Positions 36,473 through 51,400 of a stretch of DNA of 64,000 bases are shown piece by piece (the stretch's first letter is position 1; each line of letters starts with the position of its first letter). The DNA comes from Caprimulgus europaeus (taxonomy: Eukaryota > Chordata > Aves > Caprimulgiformes > Caprimulgidae), in contig OU015530.1 in the NCBI GenBank assembly GCA_907165065.1, positions 50,696,465 through 50,760,464 of the forward strand. Reading direction: 5' to 3'. The notes beneath the pieces are model-generated. The model was given only the letters and a program-made list of their open reading frames with translations, ran no database searches and had not been told where the DNA came from. The position numbers and the translations under genes were made by a program.

Positions 36473-39400
36473 AGTGCTGTGTTTTGACAAAGACCATTCT
36501 GTCCAATATGAGATCACAAATTCTAAAAGCAGAATTTTATGAAGGACTGCTTGAATTTAGCAAGCTGAAGCTCTCCACTCTATCATAATCACTACGACAG
36601 TTTTACAATGAAGTTTATTTGCCACCAACATTAGCAGGACAAATTTATTTATAACAAATGCCTTAAAATGTACTGATAAAAATGCCTATTGATACTGTCA
36701 GAGCTGCCTGCAATTTGACAGATCAAATCTTATTTTCATTCTTAAACCCCATGAAGGAATGGTATCACCAACTTGCATTCTGTAGTGAGCAAATTGATTA
36801 ATCCCTCTCTATAGAAATCTCAACTCTTGATTATACCTATCAGACGTTAAGCAGCATTATTCTAGAGTGACAACACTTGACAAATTCCCAAACCATTTTT
36901 CTCAGCCTTTGTGGCCTTACTAGCTTGTATTAACCCTGATGAAAAATTAATTTTCCTTATCTTTCGCTAAACCCCAAAATCCAAATCCGCCAAACTGGCA
37001 ACTCTTTCTGTAAAGGTATTATGAAAACCTCTAAAAGATTAATTGCATGTCTTCAGGTGACATTAAATTAATTTCTGTACTCGTGACAGACATTTGATAC
37101 TCCGTACTGAGAGGACAGATAACATTGTCAGGATACACAGAAGGACAGTGGTGCAGTGTCCCAGGGCAGCCTCTTATGAATTCTCCTTTCGATAAGGCCA
37201 TACTTCACTGTCATCAGCACTGTTAGTGATCTTGCAGCCCATAGACCTCACTGCACAGGTTTCTATTAACTACGACAATGCTGTGTCTATCCATGTAATC
37301 TTTATAAAGCTAATTCAAAATCACCCAATAGTAAAGGGATGCACATGCTGGATAAAGCACTTAAAGGAAATAAACTATGGTTGATTTGCGCACAAAAAAC
37401 CCACAGAGAAGCAAAATGTTTTCGTCTTTTCTTAGATGCAATGCAACTCAAATTCTCTGTAGCACGATCAAGGCTTAAATCTTGCAGGGAAATCTCAAAC
37501 CAAAAATGTCTCATAATTCATTTCCTTTAAGAAAGGAGAAAACCCTCATCTGTTACCAGTTTAATAGTTCTAGAAATGAGTACCTCTACAGTATCACAGT
37601 AGTTAAGAGGGGGAAAAAAACAACCTTTAGTTTATTAATTTTCACTTCAAGGACAAGATAAATTACTATTCAATAGCCATATATGTTTTCATATGTAAAC
37701 TTGTATTTTGCTGATACTGAGACTGACTACAGTAAAAGACAGACATCTACACAGACAACTGTGATCCTCATGTAACAGAGAAAAACAGTACGGCAAAAAC
37801 TATGTAGAGCAGGAAAGACTATCATCTGAGTGTTTCCTCACTACAATTATCAGAAATGTATAATAAAGGCAAATCCCTAATTATTAGCTACTTCTCTTTG
37901 ACTTGTGCTCCAAATGCTTCACCACTTTGATAGAGCCAGTTGACAGACTGGGGACCTGGGAATAAAAAACCTCATCACTTGCCAAATATCCCACAACCAA
38001 GTGACATGACCAAGCACTGTTCCTGAACAGCTGATGATCTGTTTTCAATCTGTCAAATGTCAATGAGAAACACCTGGAGACCTTTTTTTAGAGGCCTTCT
38101 AAGACCTTTAAAAGTCTTTTTTTAAAAAAATTCAAGAATAGCAGTACTTAAAAAACCTTCCTGCTCTCCAGCCAGGCTAGAATACACTACCAATATATAA
38201 CTCATGATTAACAACTAGTTTAAGACATACTAATGGTCTGCTTTTGACTCAAAGTACACACAGAAATAAGCTACATCAAACTACAGAAGTGGTAGAACAA
38301 CCAAAGAATTCCCTGTTCACACCAGAAAAAAAAAGAAGACACTTCTGGTGCCTGCCAGTGAATTATGGGTTATTTTTCCCAGCCTAACACTTTTACATGG
38401 AGCAAACATACCTCAAACAAGAACACCCAGACTAAGCAATAAATAAATAAAATGCACAAACAGTCCCCTTCCTATGATAAAAAGACTCTGCTAAGCTGCT
38501 TCAGCGAGCCATGGTGCGATGACTATCTTCTCTTCTGTGCCCAATGGTGTATGAAAAGTCAAGACAGCAAGAAGAAAATGTCTTTTTAAAAAAAGTGGCT
38601 AATTCCACTTAATCCCATGTACTAATAGAATTCTTACCTTAAGTATCTCCTCATCTACCTGACAGCAGAACTAAGGCATGGAGTGGGATCGGCCAAAGAG
38701 ATGTTAGAGAGTCAAACTCGTGCTACACTGTTACCAGGAGTGAGAGAAACACATCTGATCAGATGTCAAATCACAAGGACATGCTTTTCTAGCACAACCA
38801 CCCATCAGTTCATTATGAAAAAAATATAAACCCTGTGTCAAAGCTACAGCAAAATCAAGGTTCTGGACTAGATGTGTACAATACTTTCAGAAGTATCTTC
38901 ATTTTCACATTGCTGTCTGCAAAATACATAATGTAGTTGTCAATAAATATGCTTTTGAGCAAAGTTTCTTGGCTCCCCTTTCAGCTGCCAGTCTCTGGGA
39001 TAATTTATTGTACCGAGAATTTTAGTGAATACTGGACACACAGAGAAATCACCACGAGAAGAGGCTCCTGCTGGAAAATATCAGCGATTCAAAACTTCTG
39101 ATGGCCCAAAGCTCCTGAAGGAGCAGTCCTCAGCCAGACACCAGCTATGGCACAGAAAGCCAGTACTGGATGTCAGAAACTAGTACAACTGGAGCTTCCC
39201 TTCTTGTGTCATGTCTGCTTTTTCTAGTTCATGTTCCCTGAAGTTTAAAACTAATGGCAAAGTGAATCCCTCTGCTGTGTGGCCCTACAGTCTTTGCAAG
39301 GACAACCCACGTTACCTCCCTCCCCAACCACGTACGGCATTACGATCCTCCTGACTCAGAGCCACAACTCTGTACCCAAGGTCTGTTCCAAGTGGTCAAA

Positions 39401-41589
39401 TCTGAAATACTGTTTAACACAGGCATTTGTGACTTCTCAAAACATTAAATCTAAACTGGACAAATCTGCATGTTTCCCTCCCACGTTAAGAGATTGCACT
39501 CACTGGGTTTTCATCTGAAAACCAGCTCTTTTTCTTTGTCATGTATTTTAACAGTGTTACAGTTGCCTTTAGTCATTTCCTATCAGGAAACAGGGCTACC
39601 AGATACTCTGTAACACCAACATCACATCAATATGAAGTTTTCACTATAACACCCAATGATTACAGAAAAACTCTCCTTTGAGACTTTGAGAGCGACAAGC
39701 AATACCGAACACCTTGCTTGCAGGGTGTTCAGGAGGAAGCAGCACTCTTCTTCAACATGCAATTTAAAAGTCTCCTGAGGAAAAGGAGAAACCTGTTCTG
39801 CAGTCTACAATAGGAAATACTTTATTGCACTTTAGTTCCAAGATATCCACAGGAAAAGTTAAATTCAATTTAGGTAGGTATCTCTTCCCCCTTTTGAGGA
39901 TTTTATTAGAAACCCATAAAAAACATCTAGTTTGGTTGTCAGTTCCTCTAGTTGCTAAGTGTGTCCATACATGCCCTTGTATTTCATTTTCTCAGGAACC
40001 AAATATGCCCCAAACAGCACAGCACAGCCTGCCTCACTACCCCCAAGCCATGAAATATTCTGTCTTTATAGGGACCATCCTCACTGGAGGTCTGGGAGGA
40101 CAGGGTTTCTTGTTCATTTTCAAATGTTTCATGAAAATACTATGCCTTTTTTATAATCTGGATACCACAGGGCTCCCTGATTTCCTTTTTTTAATATTTT
40201 TTTTCTTCCCCTGATGTGGAATTAAGAAATTGATGACTATTTGTGAAATACTTCGAGTGAAATCTTGCAGGTTGTGGTAGGCAGAGTCCTTTTTCAACAG
40301 CATTTAAGTTACTACTGCTTCAAAGGTCTTGCCCATTTTGACACTCTGTAAATGACAAACACAGTATCTGGGCATTCAGATATCAGAGTTTCTGCAGCTC
40401 CTTCACTCTGCTGCTGACAGAATAGGGACATTATCCACACCTCCTTCAAATAGTGGGATACAAATAAACCACAGTGCCACTCTCCTGCTTCTTAAAAAGT
40501 AATAGTACAGTACACAGCAAGTTCCTGTGTTGTTTCTCACAGCTGGTAGCGCTGCAGAGCTGGGTGAAGGGCCCCCTCAAGAACTTTTCACACAAATGCC
40601 AAAAACCTTAGTGCTTGTGATTCCTGACATATTTAGATGAAAGGCGCTATAGAGCTTTCAAGTAAAATATTTTAATTACACTTGAACATATACACGCAGG
40701 CAGAAACAAGTACAAACATTAAGCAAATTTGATTGATTAGGTTACATTATCAAACAATAATCATCTCAATCAGTATCTTTTTCCATATTTAGAACTCCAT
40801 ATTAATCGCTTACACTTCTCAGTTACTCTAAATATGAATAAAATTGCCTAGCTTTCATTCCAGTTCTCTTTTTCTTGTTACAATCCGAGGATGTTTTTTT
40901 TGACAGGCTTTTCAAACAAAAAAAACCCCCAAAACTTGCCAAATCTTTCTGCAAACTTTTCAAATGAAGCATAGTCACAGGTTTTCAGGAATTATGATCA
41001 CTGATATTTTTATGTATTTATATAAATCTATTTTTATATATATATGTGCATGTATGTATTTATGAAAAAAATCTCATTGTACAGCTTTCCAGAGACAGAG
41101 ATTGGTGAGCTCTTGGTGCAGCGTAAGAACCAGCATTTTCAGGCCCTTGGGACAGATACACTTCTCTTTGAGCATGGCAGGCTATTTTCTGGCTAGAGAG
41201 AAATCACCCAACAACAATATAAGATGACTGAATGATACAGAGATTTTAAGATACTACAATTTCCCACAGAACCTCCAACTAAATGAAAAAACATATTCAG
41301 CACATATTTCATAAGATCTTTAGATATTTATGTTGTAGCTCATACAAACCAGTTCTTCCTGGACTAAAGACACTTCTAATATATTGACTTAAGGAATTCA
41401 GTTGCACTTGGTACTGGAACTATTTACCTACAGACTGATCACAGAGAGCGCAGAGGAGACCACCACAAACAGCCAAGGTGTGTTAGAAGACATGCCCTAT
41501 CCAGAGGGAGTGAAGGATGTGAGTTCTCAGAAACACGTAAGAGATCTTTACAGAGAGAGACAGCCATGAAAAGGGATATAAATTCTTTC

Positions 41590-41845
41590 CTATGTCTCTT
41601 GAAGTATAGTACAATTAGTCATAGATTCAAAACTGAAGCAAGAAAATGTGGTTTGGTCACTACGAAAATTCTTCTAAATGCACAGGTCAGACACTGGAAT
41701 AGACAGCCAAAGAAATCTCCAATAATGAGATCTCAGGAAAACATCAGTCAAATCTGTCAGGAATGCTACAGAATTCATTCCCCCTTCAAGACAGAATAGA
41801 TTATTTCTATGGTCCCTTCCCTCTTATTTTCTATAATTTTATGAT
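41590..41845 (+). mobile_element. Old CR1-type LINE 3' fragment, plus orientation
   Basis: The segment ACACTGGAATAGACAGCCAA is the counterpart of the CR1 ORF2 end (HWNRLP motif region), and about 100 bases on, TCTATGGTCCCTTCCCTCTT with TTCTATAATTTTATGATC is a decayed 3' end. It is plus-oriented, opposite to RBM33. The 77-codon frame overlapping it (41566-41799) is a decayed ORF2 relic, not a gene. Confidence 0.7.
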
Positions 41846-44800
41846 CACATCCTTCAGTGATTTATTAGAGCGTTTCTTCCCAACAAACAATATCCTATAA
41901 CCTCACTGAGTTTATTCCTATGTGTATCTTTAGGATAGACTTTGGGCTCCTCACCAAGCCAGGCAAATCTCAGATGTTTTCTTAGTAAAATATACTAGTA
42001 TGAATACTCAGCCATGGACACATGCCACACAGACTATAAAGCAGACCAGATCCAGCAAAAGACCTTTGGGCTTCCATTAAAAAAAACAACCAAACAAAAA
42101 CCAACAACCAAACCCAAACTTCAAAACTAAACTGCTAAACACTAAGCACTGCCTCATTTTCCAGGAACGTAACAGTTAAAAGGAGTAATTACAACTGTAA
42201 ACTATTCACTGTACTGCCATTCCTGCATAAATTACAAGAGTATTAGAAAGGAATGGGCATATCAGTGTTGGAGTGGAAGGGAATTCGTTTTAAAAAGCAT
42301 CAGCAAAATCTAATGATGGTACCTAATACGGGCCCCCTTCATGTGCAGACTTAGTCTGACACACAGGAAGTACTGAGTAATTCTCTACTTCCCTTTTCTT
42401 CAAGTATAAGAAGCCATAAATTGAGGCATCTTACGCATTAGATCAAGTGGACAAATTAAAATATTTCTTGGAATTTAATTAGTAGTTCTTACAATTCCAT
42501 AAAAAGACTTAAAAAGCAAAATTCTCTCAAGAGAGAATATTGTGGAAGCAGAGGAAAGGCCATTTTACCCTAAGTAACAAGGGATACTTCTACCTGGAGG
42601 TTGGAGATCCTCCGTAGTACTGCAGTGTCTAGTAATGCAAACATATTTAGAAGCTTAGACTGGGAAAGATGCTGCCCTCAAGAGAAGAAACCATTCTCTT
42701 CTGACAATACTTGTACACCATAAATCTCACCAATACACCAAGTACATCTCCTTAACTGTTAAAAAAGATCAGCAATGCAACACCATTTAATCCTGTTCTA
42801 CAGATGGCCCTACTAAATCTAGAACAGCCCTTGCTACCAGCTCCTGTTTCAGGTCAATTTGCTCTAGACAGAGTTAGAACGGGTCTGGCCTCAATCAGCT
42901 ACTTCCACTGACAGCCCTACTACTGTGCTGCACCATGGCTGGCAGGCTGCAAGGGATGGGACTTTCCAAATCTTTACCGACACAAATCGAGAGCGCTTCG
43001 AAAAGGAAGGTGCATTGTGTCTAATCGCAAGGCATCGCACTGGTACATGGGCATTCAAAACACCTCTGCACAAAAGAGCTCTAGGAAGGAAAAAGGGTAC
43101 AAGTGATTAGATTGAGAGAAACGGCAGGGCTGCTTAACTGCAGGATCACATCAGTGCCTGTAGATAAGAGATACCAGCCATCCCTCTGGCCAAGGGCAGG
43201 GAATTAGAGGAAGCACGATTACATGCTAAAGAGAACGAATAGGAAAAGTGAGATTTGGCTTTTGCTTTATATTTAGGGTTGAGGCAAAAATTGTGAAAAT
43301 AAATAAAGCACGTGGCAGAACTAAACACTAGAAGTGGAAACTAAATGTGATCTGTGATCTTTATAGCATTCAGAATCCAAGCAGCTTTTAATTCTTCTTT
43401 AAAATCCTGTCAAAACAGACAAGATTGGCCTCCCTGCTACTCAATTTTTAATTTTTGCTTGTGTGGTCAAAGAAACAAAGTCATAGATTCAGCCTGTCAC
43501 TGACCGATTAAAAATTAACCAACTGTCTTGATGAGTGTTAAACAGCTAATTGCAATGCTGCCTTTTTTTCTTCCACAGCTGGAAGGAAAACATAAAATAT
43601 CCACAGCAATATGCATAAAGTAACAAAGGCTACAGGTAAACAACCTGCTTTGCCTTGCTAAAACTTCAGTATCTAGAAGTTAAGGAGGACAGAGCAAATC
43701 TGCTTCTGTATACAATGAAGCAGCAGTTACACATGCATTTAACAAAGCTAATTGCTCTTGCTTACCATGAGACTTATCTGAAACAAATCATTTATAGTTT
43801 CCTGAAATAGAGCATTACGATAAAAACTATTTCATTGTGAATACTACCGTGGGCACTGACACCCATTTGCTATGAGGCCTGTATACAGTGGTGACCGCCA
43901 CCGTTTTGTTTCACATAATAAAATAAGTTGTGCATGATTGCTTTATTCAATTATTCATGAATAACAAACCTGTCATACCTCTTGCCACTGAGGTTCCTGC
44001 ACACACATTTATATATAAATATTTTTAGCCTAACAAAATTAATTTCTTTCAACTTCTTGTACTTTATTCTCCTGTACTTAAGGTATCATGTCTGAGGAAT
44101 TAGCCAACCTCCAAGTCAGGTTACTGTCAGCTCTATGTAGTCAATAAAGTCTTTATGTTAATATTCTGAAAGACCACACGGTCATTATGCAGTTCACAAT
44201 TTTAAGGGTATTTAAGTTTTATGAGCTGCAGAAAAACATTTATAAAAGTAGTTAAGATTTTGGCATTTTGACTTCCTCCCCATTTCTACAGAGTAAAGCT
44301 CAGTCTCCAAGGCCTTGTTCAGTCCCTGTGAACACACTGTTTACTTCATTACAGGTTACAGCAGTTCTGCAAGCTCCCCTAATTAATTCTCTGAATAATT
44401 TAAGAAGCATCTTTCCAAAAAACCACCTCCAATGTACCACAGCATTAAACCATATCACATCCCTCTTTCCTCCTCAGCACAAACCCAAGGACAGATTTCA
44501 CCCTGACAACATGATCTTGTTACATCCCCTCATCTCAGTTGCTTTAGAGCCTTAACAAATTAATTTGTCTTTTCATTAAGACACAAGAAATTTGGTCAAG
44601 ATACTTTCTAACCAAAGCCCCAGATCTTGATGGCTGTGTGCATATTTCAGACCAGCATTGTGAGTCCCCCACAACACTGGTGCTCAGGGGACACTCTGCA
44701 GATAATAGACCCCTCATCTAAAGATAAGGAAATCTCATTTAGATGCAGAAGTGAAATGGTAACAACCCAGCCTCTAACAGAAAATATTCCCCTCCAATAT

Positions 44801-45319
44801 ACTGCTTAAGTTAGTTTCACAGCACACTTCCCAAGAAAATAAAAACAATCTTCCCTTGAGTACAGAAACCATGCTAACACCAGCATCTCCACAGAACTAA
44901 ATCAGGTGGCTTCAACTACCAAGTAAGCAGAGCCTAGCTTTTTAACAATCCTTAATAACAGCCATCCAAATCCTTTTCTCTGACAAATTATCAGACTTAT
45001 CAATGTTAAGCAAAAGGAGCTCAGTTGAAGAGTCTTTCAGACTCAAGTTACAATTTAAAACTTAAAAAAAGGAGTATTATTTCACTGTGATTTCAGTGGT
45101 AACTGCCTGGCAGTAAAGCATTACAGGAAATAATAATTTCTGAATAACTGCTAATAAATTACAGTTCTGAAAATATAAAATATGGACTATTAGGTCTGTT
45201 AAACCTGCTAATTCCCTCATCAGGCTAGGTCCATTTTTTATTTTGGGATTACACAGAATGAAACACACAAAAACAAACCATGACAACACACACACACGAG
45301 ATGAGCCTTGGAAACTTAC

Positions 45320-45964
45320 CCCTCCTGACAACTTAATCACCCTGACTTTGCTGCCGACATGGGGCACATCTCCACTACCACTGTTTGTCCGCTGCACGAC
45401 AGTTCTTTTCACGCCAGGTTTCGGTTCCTGGGGCCTTGCTTGTACCGAAGCCACTCGAGCAGTCTGTGTCACGGGCAGCGATGCTGCAGCAGGTTTTGTG
45501 TGTAACACTTTCTGCGGTGCCTGAGGCGGGCTCGTAGGTACTGTTCTAGTCTGCCTCAGCTGCTTCACTGGCTTCATCTGCTGTCCTTGATACTGCACAT
45601 TCACCCCGACCTGTGGGAAATCTGTGGGTTTGGGTTGGATATTTGGAACTACCATATCTTGCTTTTTAACAAGGAGTCTGTTTTTCACATTATGCCTGGT
45701 CTGTAAGCCAGAGTGGGGTATGTAAGGGCTGCCATTGGTGGGGAACTCGGAGGAGTCATCCTCCTGCTGCATGTAGGACTGTTGCGTAGAAGGTTGTTGC
45801 TGCTGCTGCTGCTGCTGCGCAAGTCTTTCAAGCAACTCTCTTTTCCTAGCACCAGCCTGCTGCTGCCGTCTCAGCTCCTTCTGTTTCAGAATTTCTTCTC
45901 TTAGACGCTTCTGCTCTTCTATCTTCAAACGATACAATCTGGTTTCTTCATCTTCGTCTGGATA
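45320..45964 (-). CDS. RBM33: RBM33 large exon: coiled coil, polyQ and basic linker
   Basis: The exon is 645 nt (215 codons), phase 0 at both ends, between acceptor TTTTCCTTTGTAG and donor GTAAGT. It starts YPDEDEETRLYRLKIEEQKR, continues as a charged helix likely to form a coiled coil (about residues 8-45 of the exon), then eight Gln (CAG x6 plus CAA x2; 45794-45817). Later come NVKNRLLVKKQD, VQYQGQQMK, LRQTRTVP and the end SGSGDVPHVGSKVRVIKLSG. Several of these blocks match vertebrate RBM33 closely; the region after polyQ is diverged. An open frame runs about 80 codons past the donor into the intron, but the perfect GTAAGT and the homology break mark the exon end at 45320. Confidence 0.96.
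45794..45817 (-). repeat. CAG/CAA repeat encoding eight glutamines
   Basis: Six CAG and two CAA codons in the RBM33 large exon, directly after the coiled coil (LAQQQQQQQQ). The human protein, as I recall it, has a shorter Gln run here, so length differs between species. Confidence 0.9.
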
Positions 45965-48419
45965 CTACAAAGGAAAATACAAATGAATTTACAAAATCCT
46001 CAATAAATGCCCAGCTTGGTCAAAACATTAAATTGTCGTTTCAGATGTCAAAGCTGTAAGTCTCTGAAGAGTTTTTTTAATTATCCTCAACACCAAACTA
46101 AGGCTGTTAGTGGAGTATATCTGCTGGTGAGGTTTATTTGCTATTCATTACAGATAAACAGCTCAAGTCTGGTTTAGGAGTTAGATATACTACTTCCCAG
46201 ACAGAAAAAAAGAAAAAAATATAAAAGAGCTATAATACCATTTGAGAAATCTTATAAGAATACTAAAAAAAAGGGAACTTTTATAAAATAGAACTCATTT
46301 AGAAGTTTCTAAAACCAATTAAACTATTAATATAATTCATGATATCAAAATATGTTTCAAATGGAAAGTAACAATACGGAGGCAACCCACTGTCACACAG
46401 GTTTTATCTTGCTCTTTTCTGACACAGTAACAAAAGGTAGGGTGGTAAATGACCTGAAAGGCCCTGATTAGAACTATTGATTTTTCTCACAGAATTTTCA
46501 GCCTGATCTCAAACTCATTTGTCACACAATAATTGGTTATAATGAACAGCACAAGTCAATCTCTCTGACCTTGAACTCGTGCACTCTCTTCAGAATCAAA
46601 ATGTTGCCAAATGCAGTGTTGGAATATTAATAGTATACAGAGAATGCCTTTAATATTCCAGCCCTGGGCCCTGCTGAAAGTATTACCCAGCATGAAATAA
46701 CCTTTCTAAAAATTTGCCAACTTTGTCACAACTGGTTCACATGAAAAGCTGTATAAAAATGGACAAGAGTCAAGGAAAAGCAGAGTCTAGTAATGGAAAA
46801 GCTTTCAAATTGCTCTTGTGATACAATACAAAGTATATTTTTTCATTATTTTTTTCTTTTCAACCATTTGAAATATTAAGTTAGAGACTTGTAGCGACTG
46901 CTTACAAACAGTAACAAGCACGACATTCTAGTCAAGATAGATTAATCACCCCTAACAAAAAACAGGCTCCCAAAGTAACAATACTTTGCATGTTGGTAAA
47001 TCCCAGTATAAAGAATGCCAAGACACGTCTCAAAAACTGTGAATCTGTGAACCCAGTAGCTTGCAGCAAGTGGGTGCAAACTCTTGTCAACACAAACACT
47101 GGTTTTTGCACACAGACAACACAAATGTGCAACAAAAGGTGAACACTGGTTTTGTTTGGTTTTCTTTAGTTCAAGAGTTTTTTATTCCTGGTACATCCCA
47201 GAATCCTCCCTAACCCAAGGAAAAAAAATCCAGAACAGATTCAACCATAATGTTGGTTCACTGATATAAAAGCCCACTAGAGTCATATTTGCACTCGTAA
47301 AATCCAGATACACAAATCCTGAATACTTGCTTCCTTCAGATACAACTGCTTCTTCCATGAGAATCTTTTGATAGGGATTATTCCCACAGTGACCAGGAAA
47401 TAGCGGTATGTCACACACTAGAAGTCCAGCCTAAACAAGGCCTAAAGTATATTCACTTGCTTTGTTTTAGATCAGAGTACTCCACATTTTATCTAAAGGG
47501 GTCTGATGGGTGCCAGTGACCCAGGACCAAATTTACATTTGGAGGTAGCATTGTATTTTTTGTTTATGTTCAATTGAGGGTGTCAATACCAGCAAGTATC
47601 TGCACAAGACCAGCTCTTCTATCAGCTGTCCTTTATTATCATCTCACTTGTCTGCTCATATTATCATCTAACAATTCTGAAGGCCTTGGAAGATGTAGAT
47701 CACAATCTAGTAAGTAAAAAACAAGAACACAAAAGCTATATATAACAGCACAGAAATCTGTACTTTGTAGCACTCATTTAAATGAGTCTTGCCAGCAGAC
47801 AAGGAAGGAACATCTTGAGGGATTCTGACCAATAGGTCCATGTGGTAGGCAGATAACACTGATTTCAACTACACTAGCATCAAACACAGAAGACAACTGA
47901 CAAACTGTATTACCAACACATATGGAGTTAGATGAACCCTCAGTAGAATCTTCTGATAACTTGATATGAAATATAATCTGAAATTTTCCTTTCATGAACT
48001 AAACTCAATACTTAGGAAATCAGTATGGATCTTACGAAGTCAATTCCTTTTTAAAGAGTAATCTTTGAAATCAAGAGCCAAGAGCTCTGAGGTTATATGA
48101 CAATGGCAGATCAGCCCATTGATGGGCTATAGGTAGACCTAAATCCCTTATCTTCATAAGCAAGTTGCTACTACTGTTAAATTCTCAGTAAAAAATATAC
48201 TTGCAGCTAGACTAAGACCAAAAAACATGAAGATCCTGTGATCATTAACAAAAGATTTGAATCAAGAGTCAGGTTTAAATGGAATTAGTTGTGCAACGAA
48301 CCAACAGTACAGATTCAGAATGGGCAAAAGCCTCACTAGGTTGAAAAAAAAAAAGGCAGTTAAATCTTCTATTGCTTAGCTTTAAGAGCAGCTTATATAT
48401 TCTGTACTATACAGTATGC

Positions 48420-48449
48420 GTGTGTGTGTGTGTGTATATATATATATAT
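48420..48449. repeat. Compound (GT)n(AT)n microsatellite
   Basis: About eight GT units run directly into about seven AT units inside an RBM33 intron. Confidence 0.95.
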
Positions 48450-51400
48450 GACTTATAGTATATATAAATGGCCTATATCAGGTCAAGATAGAAACAGTAT
48501 GCAATGCCTATTGCTAATTATTTTCATTCCATTAGTTTAATAAGCCCAGTACAGACTTCAACAAGCAGTAGCACTGTCAAAAAAAACCCCAATAACAAAC
48601 CGAAAACCAGGAGGGGGGTGAGGAACTGGAGGGGGGGGGAACAAAACCACAAAATAAAACCAAAAAACCCAAGCCACTATGAGAAAGAAGACAACCTTTA
48701 AAGATATCAAAGTCCATAGGTCATCTTTGGAAGTGTCCTGACAAAACCAACATTATCTGTAAGTGAAAAAGCAGAACTTGAAGCAGCCTTTTTCCTAGAT
48801 AAACCCTTGACAATTCAGTTCTTTCTGTAGAAAACTCCACGACATGAAGAAATGGTACATTATATACAGATCCTCCTTTTACAGAGTACAAGGCCAGAGA
48901 CATGAAGCAGTTCCCTTATTTTGGTGGGAGCAGTGTTCATTAGGTTTTGTGGCAGGTTGTTTTTGTTTGGGTTTTTTTGTTGTTCAGGTTTTTTGGGGGT
49001 GGTTTTGTTTGTTTGTTTAAAGTGGAGATTATCATCTGTTTTTTAACAGTTCTTGAAAACAAGGTATTTCATTGTAGTTTGAAGGGAAGACCAAGCCTTA
49101 GCTACAGGTTTTATCCTGCCTTAGGGTCCAAAGAGGCTCTACAGAAAAGGGACACAAGAAAATGTTACAGACGGCTCTTAAGAGTCTACCTGAAGAGCAG
49201 CAGTAACCGAGGCAGGAGTCCCACATCACTCTCCAGGAGAACTTAGAACAGCACTGTTGATTGAGGAAAAGACAGCAAAGACACGTTCCAGAACAAGGGA
49301 TTAGGTTTTCTGCTGTAATTTAAGCCCTAGTATCAGTAGCTAGCTTCTCATATACTGATTTTTTTTTTTATTTATTTATTTATTAAAGCACACCTTTTGG
49401 AGGTCTGTGGGTTTTACTACTAGTTAATAGAATTAAATGCAAAGTCATAAGAACTGGATACTACAAATGTTCTGCCTTGCTATCAAGGGACAAAAAAGGA
49501 ATCACGCAAACAGGCTCACTTGTGTCCCTCAGCAGAATGCATGCAAGGACAGAGCAAACAAAATGGTCTGATCTGTGGCAAATACACAAACCTATTCAGC
49601 AGGTTTATCTTTTTTTATTTTTTTCAGTTGCAACATTAGGAACAAGTGGCTAGAACCATTTGTCCAAAAATTCACGACAAATCTTCATAAAAGGTAAGGT
49701 CAGACACAAATTACATCATTCCGCTGCTTGTGTTCAAAACCACGAAGTATCTTAATAAAGACACCCACATATACATCACATATTCAAATTAGTGATGACA
49801 TCAGCTCCCGAACCCCAGGGAGGTATGAGTCACCCTACAAAACACAGGTGCATCTTGGACAAATAGGACAAGAATTAAGAGCAAGGTTACAATGTACTCT
49901 GAAGGACACTGCCCTCTTGCAATCTTCCAACTAGAAAAAGACTGATAAGAAGAATCTCAGCACAAGACTGGAAGCACCACTATCAAAATTTGGAAATCAA
50001 ACCTATTTACACTGGAGAAAACTCAAATTTAAACATGTACAATTTTTCAGGTAGTTAATTTCCAAAAAGATGAGAAGATTTAGATATGTTTGCTCTAATA
50101 ACTTCATGTAGCAACTATTTTCTGTGTTGCAAGCCTTATTTAAAAAAAGAAAAAAAAAAAAGAGACAGCAACATAAAATCAAACAATCCAACTTCAAAAT
50201 TTATTGGATTTGGGAGAATGGAATGTGGAAGTTTTCTTTCAGTACATCAGTCATTAACTGCAATATAAGTAGTAGTATCAGTACATCTATGATCATGCAG
50301 TGCTCTACTAATTTCTTGCCTGTTCAGAGTTCCAATATCCATTTCTTCTAAAGAGAAATGACTCATCACCTTTCTACATTCCCCTCCTTCTTTAAAATAA
50401 AAATGTTTAAGATTGCCTTAATTCCTCTTATCCTAAACTGACCTCAACATGAGCAGAATTAGGCCCACAGTCATCATCCATACTTCCCAATTTCACTGAC
50501 AGAATGATTTTTCAGACTGAGGTTATGCAAGTTTAAATCCTGGAAAGTAACAGCTATTCTAAATGGACAAAGGCATTTAAAGTCAGTATTCTGCAGCCTC
50601 ACAGGAATGGGAACACAAGCATACCATTAGTAAAATAGAAATACAGTTTTTATCTTCTAGTCACTCAGGTTGCAAATCTTTCAAATAACTATTTTGAAGG
50701 TGAGCAAAACCTTTAATAGCCAATATTGCTATTTTTTGGTGCTTCCTGAATCATAGGGCATTCATAAATATGGCCACTGACTCTTCAGGAAAAAGGATGC
50801 AAAGAAAAGTCTTAATTTTCCAGTTGAAGACACTTGCAAAATAACCTGCCCAATTCAGTTATGAGCAGCACAGCTAGAAAAGATGACAGAAGTTAACTCT
50901 TTCTCATCTTCACAGAATGCAAAAGAACAGGATGAAGTTAGCTAATGACAGGAAAAACAGCCCCAAAAAAGACTGAAAACATTACAATTTGCCTAAGGAG
51001 AGAAACATCATAACCTACATTACATCAACAGCGAGGAGTATGATTAAAGGCTTGGAAATGAACATTACGAGCGCAGCCATCGTGTTTGTAGAAGTGCCAG
51101 TAAATGGCATCAGTGAACAAGACTAATGCAGTGGCACAGCTGAAAAGGGACAACTGCAACTACGCTGTTGTTTGCAGCACAGGTATCAAACTGTTTTCAA
51201 AGATGGCTTTGACATAGAAATAAAAAGAAAGCTTTATTTGTAAAGCAAAGAATTCACTTGAGTAAGATGAGTTGTATAACTACAGGTTTGTTATATGTTT
51301 AAAACTTGAAATGGAGAGAACAAGGTGACAGTTTTGTTTGGGGTTTTTTGTGTTTGTGGGTTTAGGGGTTTTTTAAAATTTATTTAATTAAGAGGAGTGA

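Larger units (their letters stand above)
32110..45319 (-). other. RBM33 intron, 13.2 kb
   Basis: The donor GTAAGT is perfect consensus; the acceptor is the CAGCAG tandem. It holds a 65-bp AT microsatellite (36405-36469), an old plus-oriented CR1 (about 41590-41845) and an A/C-rich low-complexity tract (about 42080-42125). The rest is AT-rich with no exon or RNA gene that I can support. Confidence 0.85.

Noticed and set aside
45077..45319. Extension of the RBM33 large-exon frame about 80 codons beyond the donor
   Set aside because: A perfect GTAAGT donor, loss of homology and a hydrophobic, non-RBM33-like tail show this is intron read-through. No AATAAA in a good place supports an intronic poly(A) isoform.
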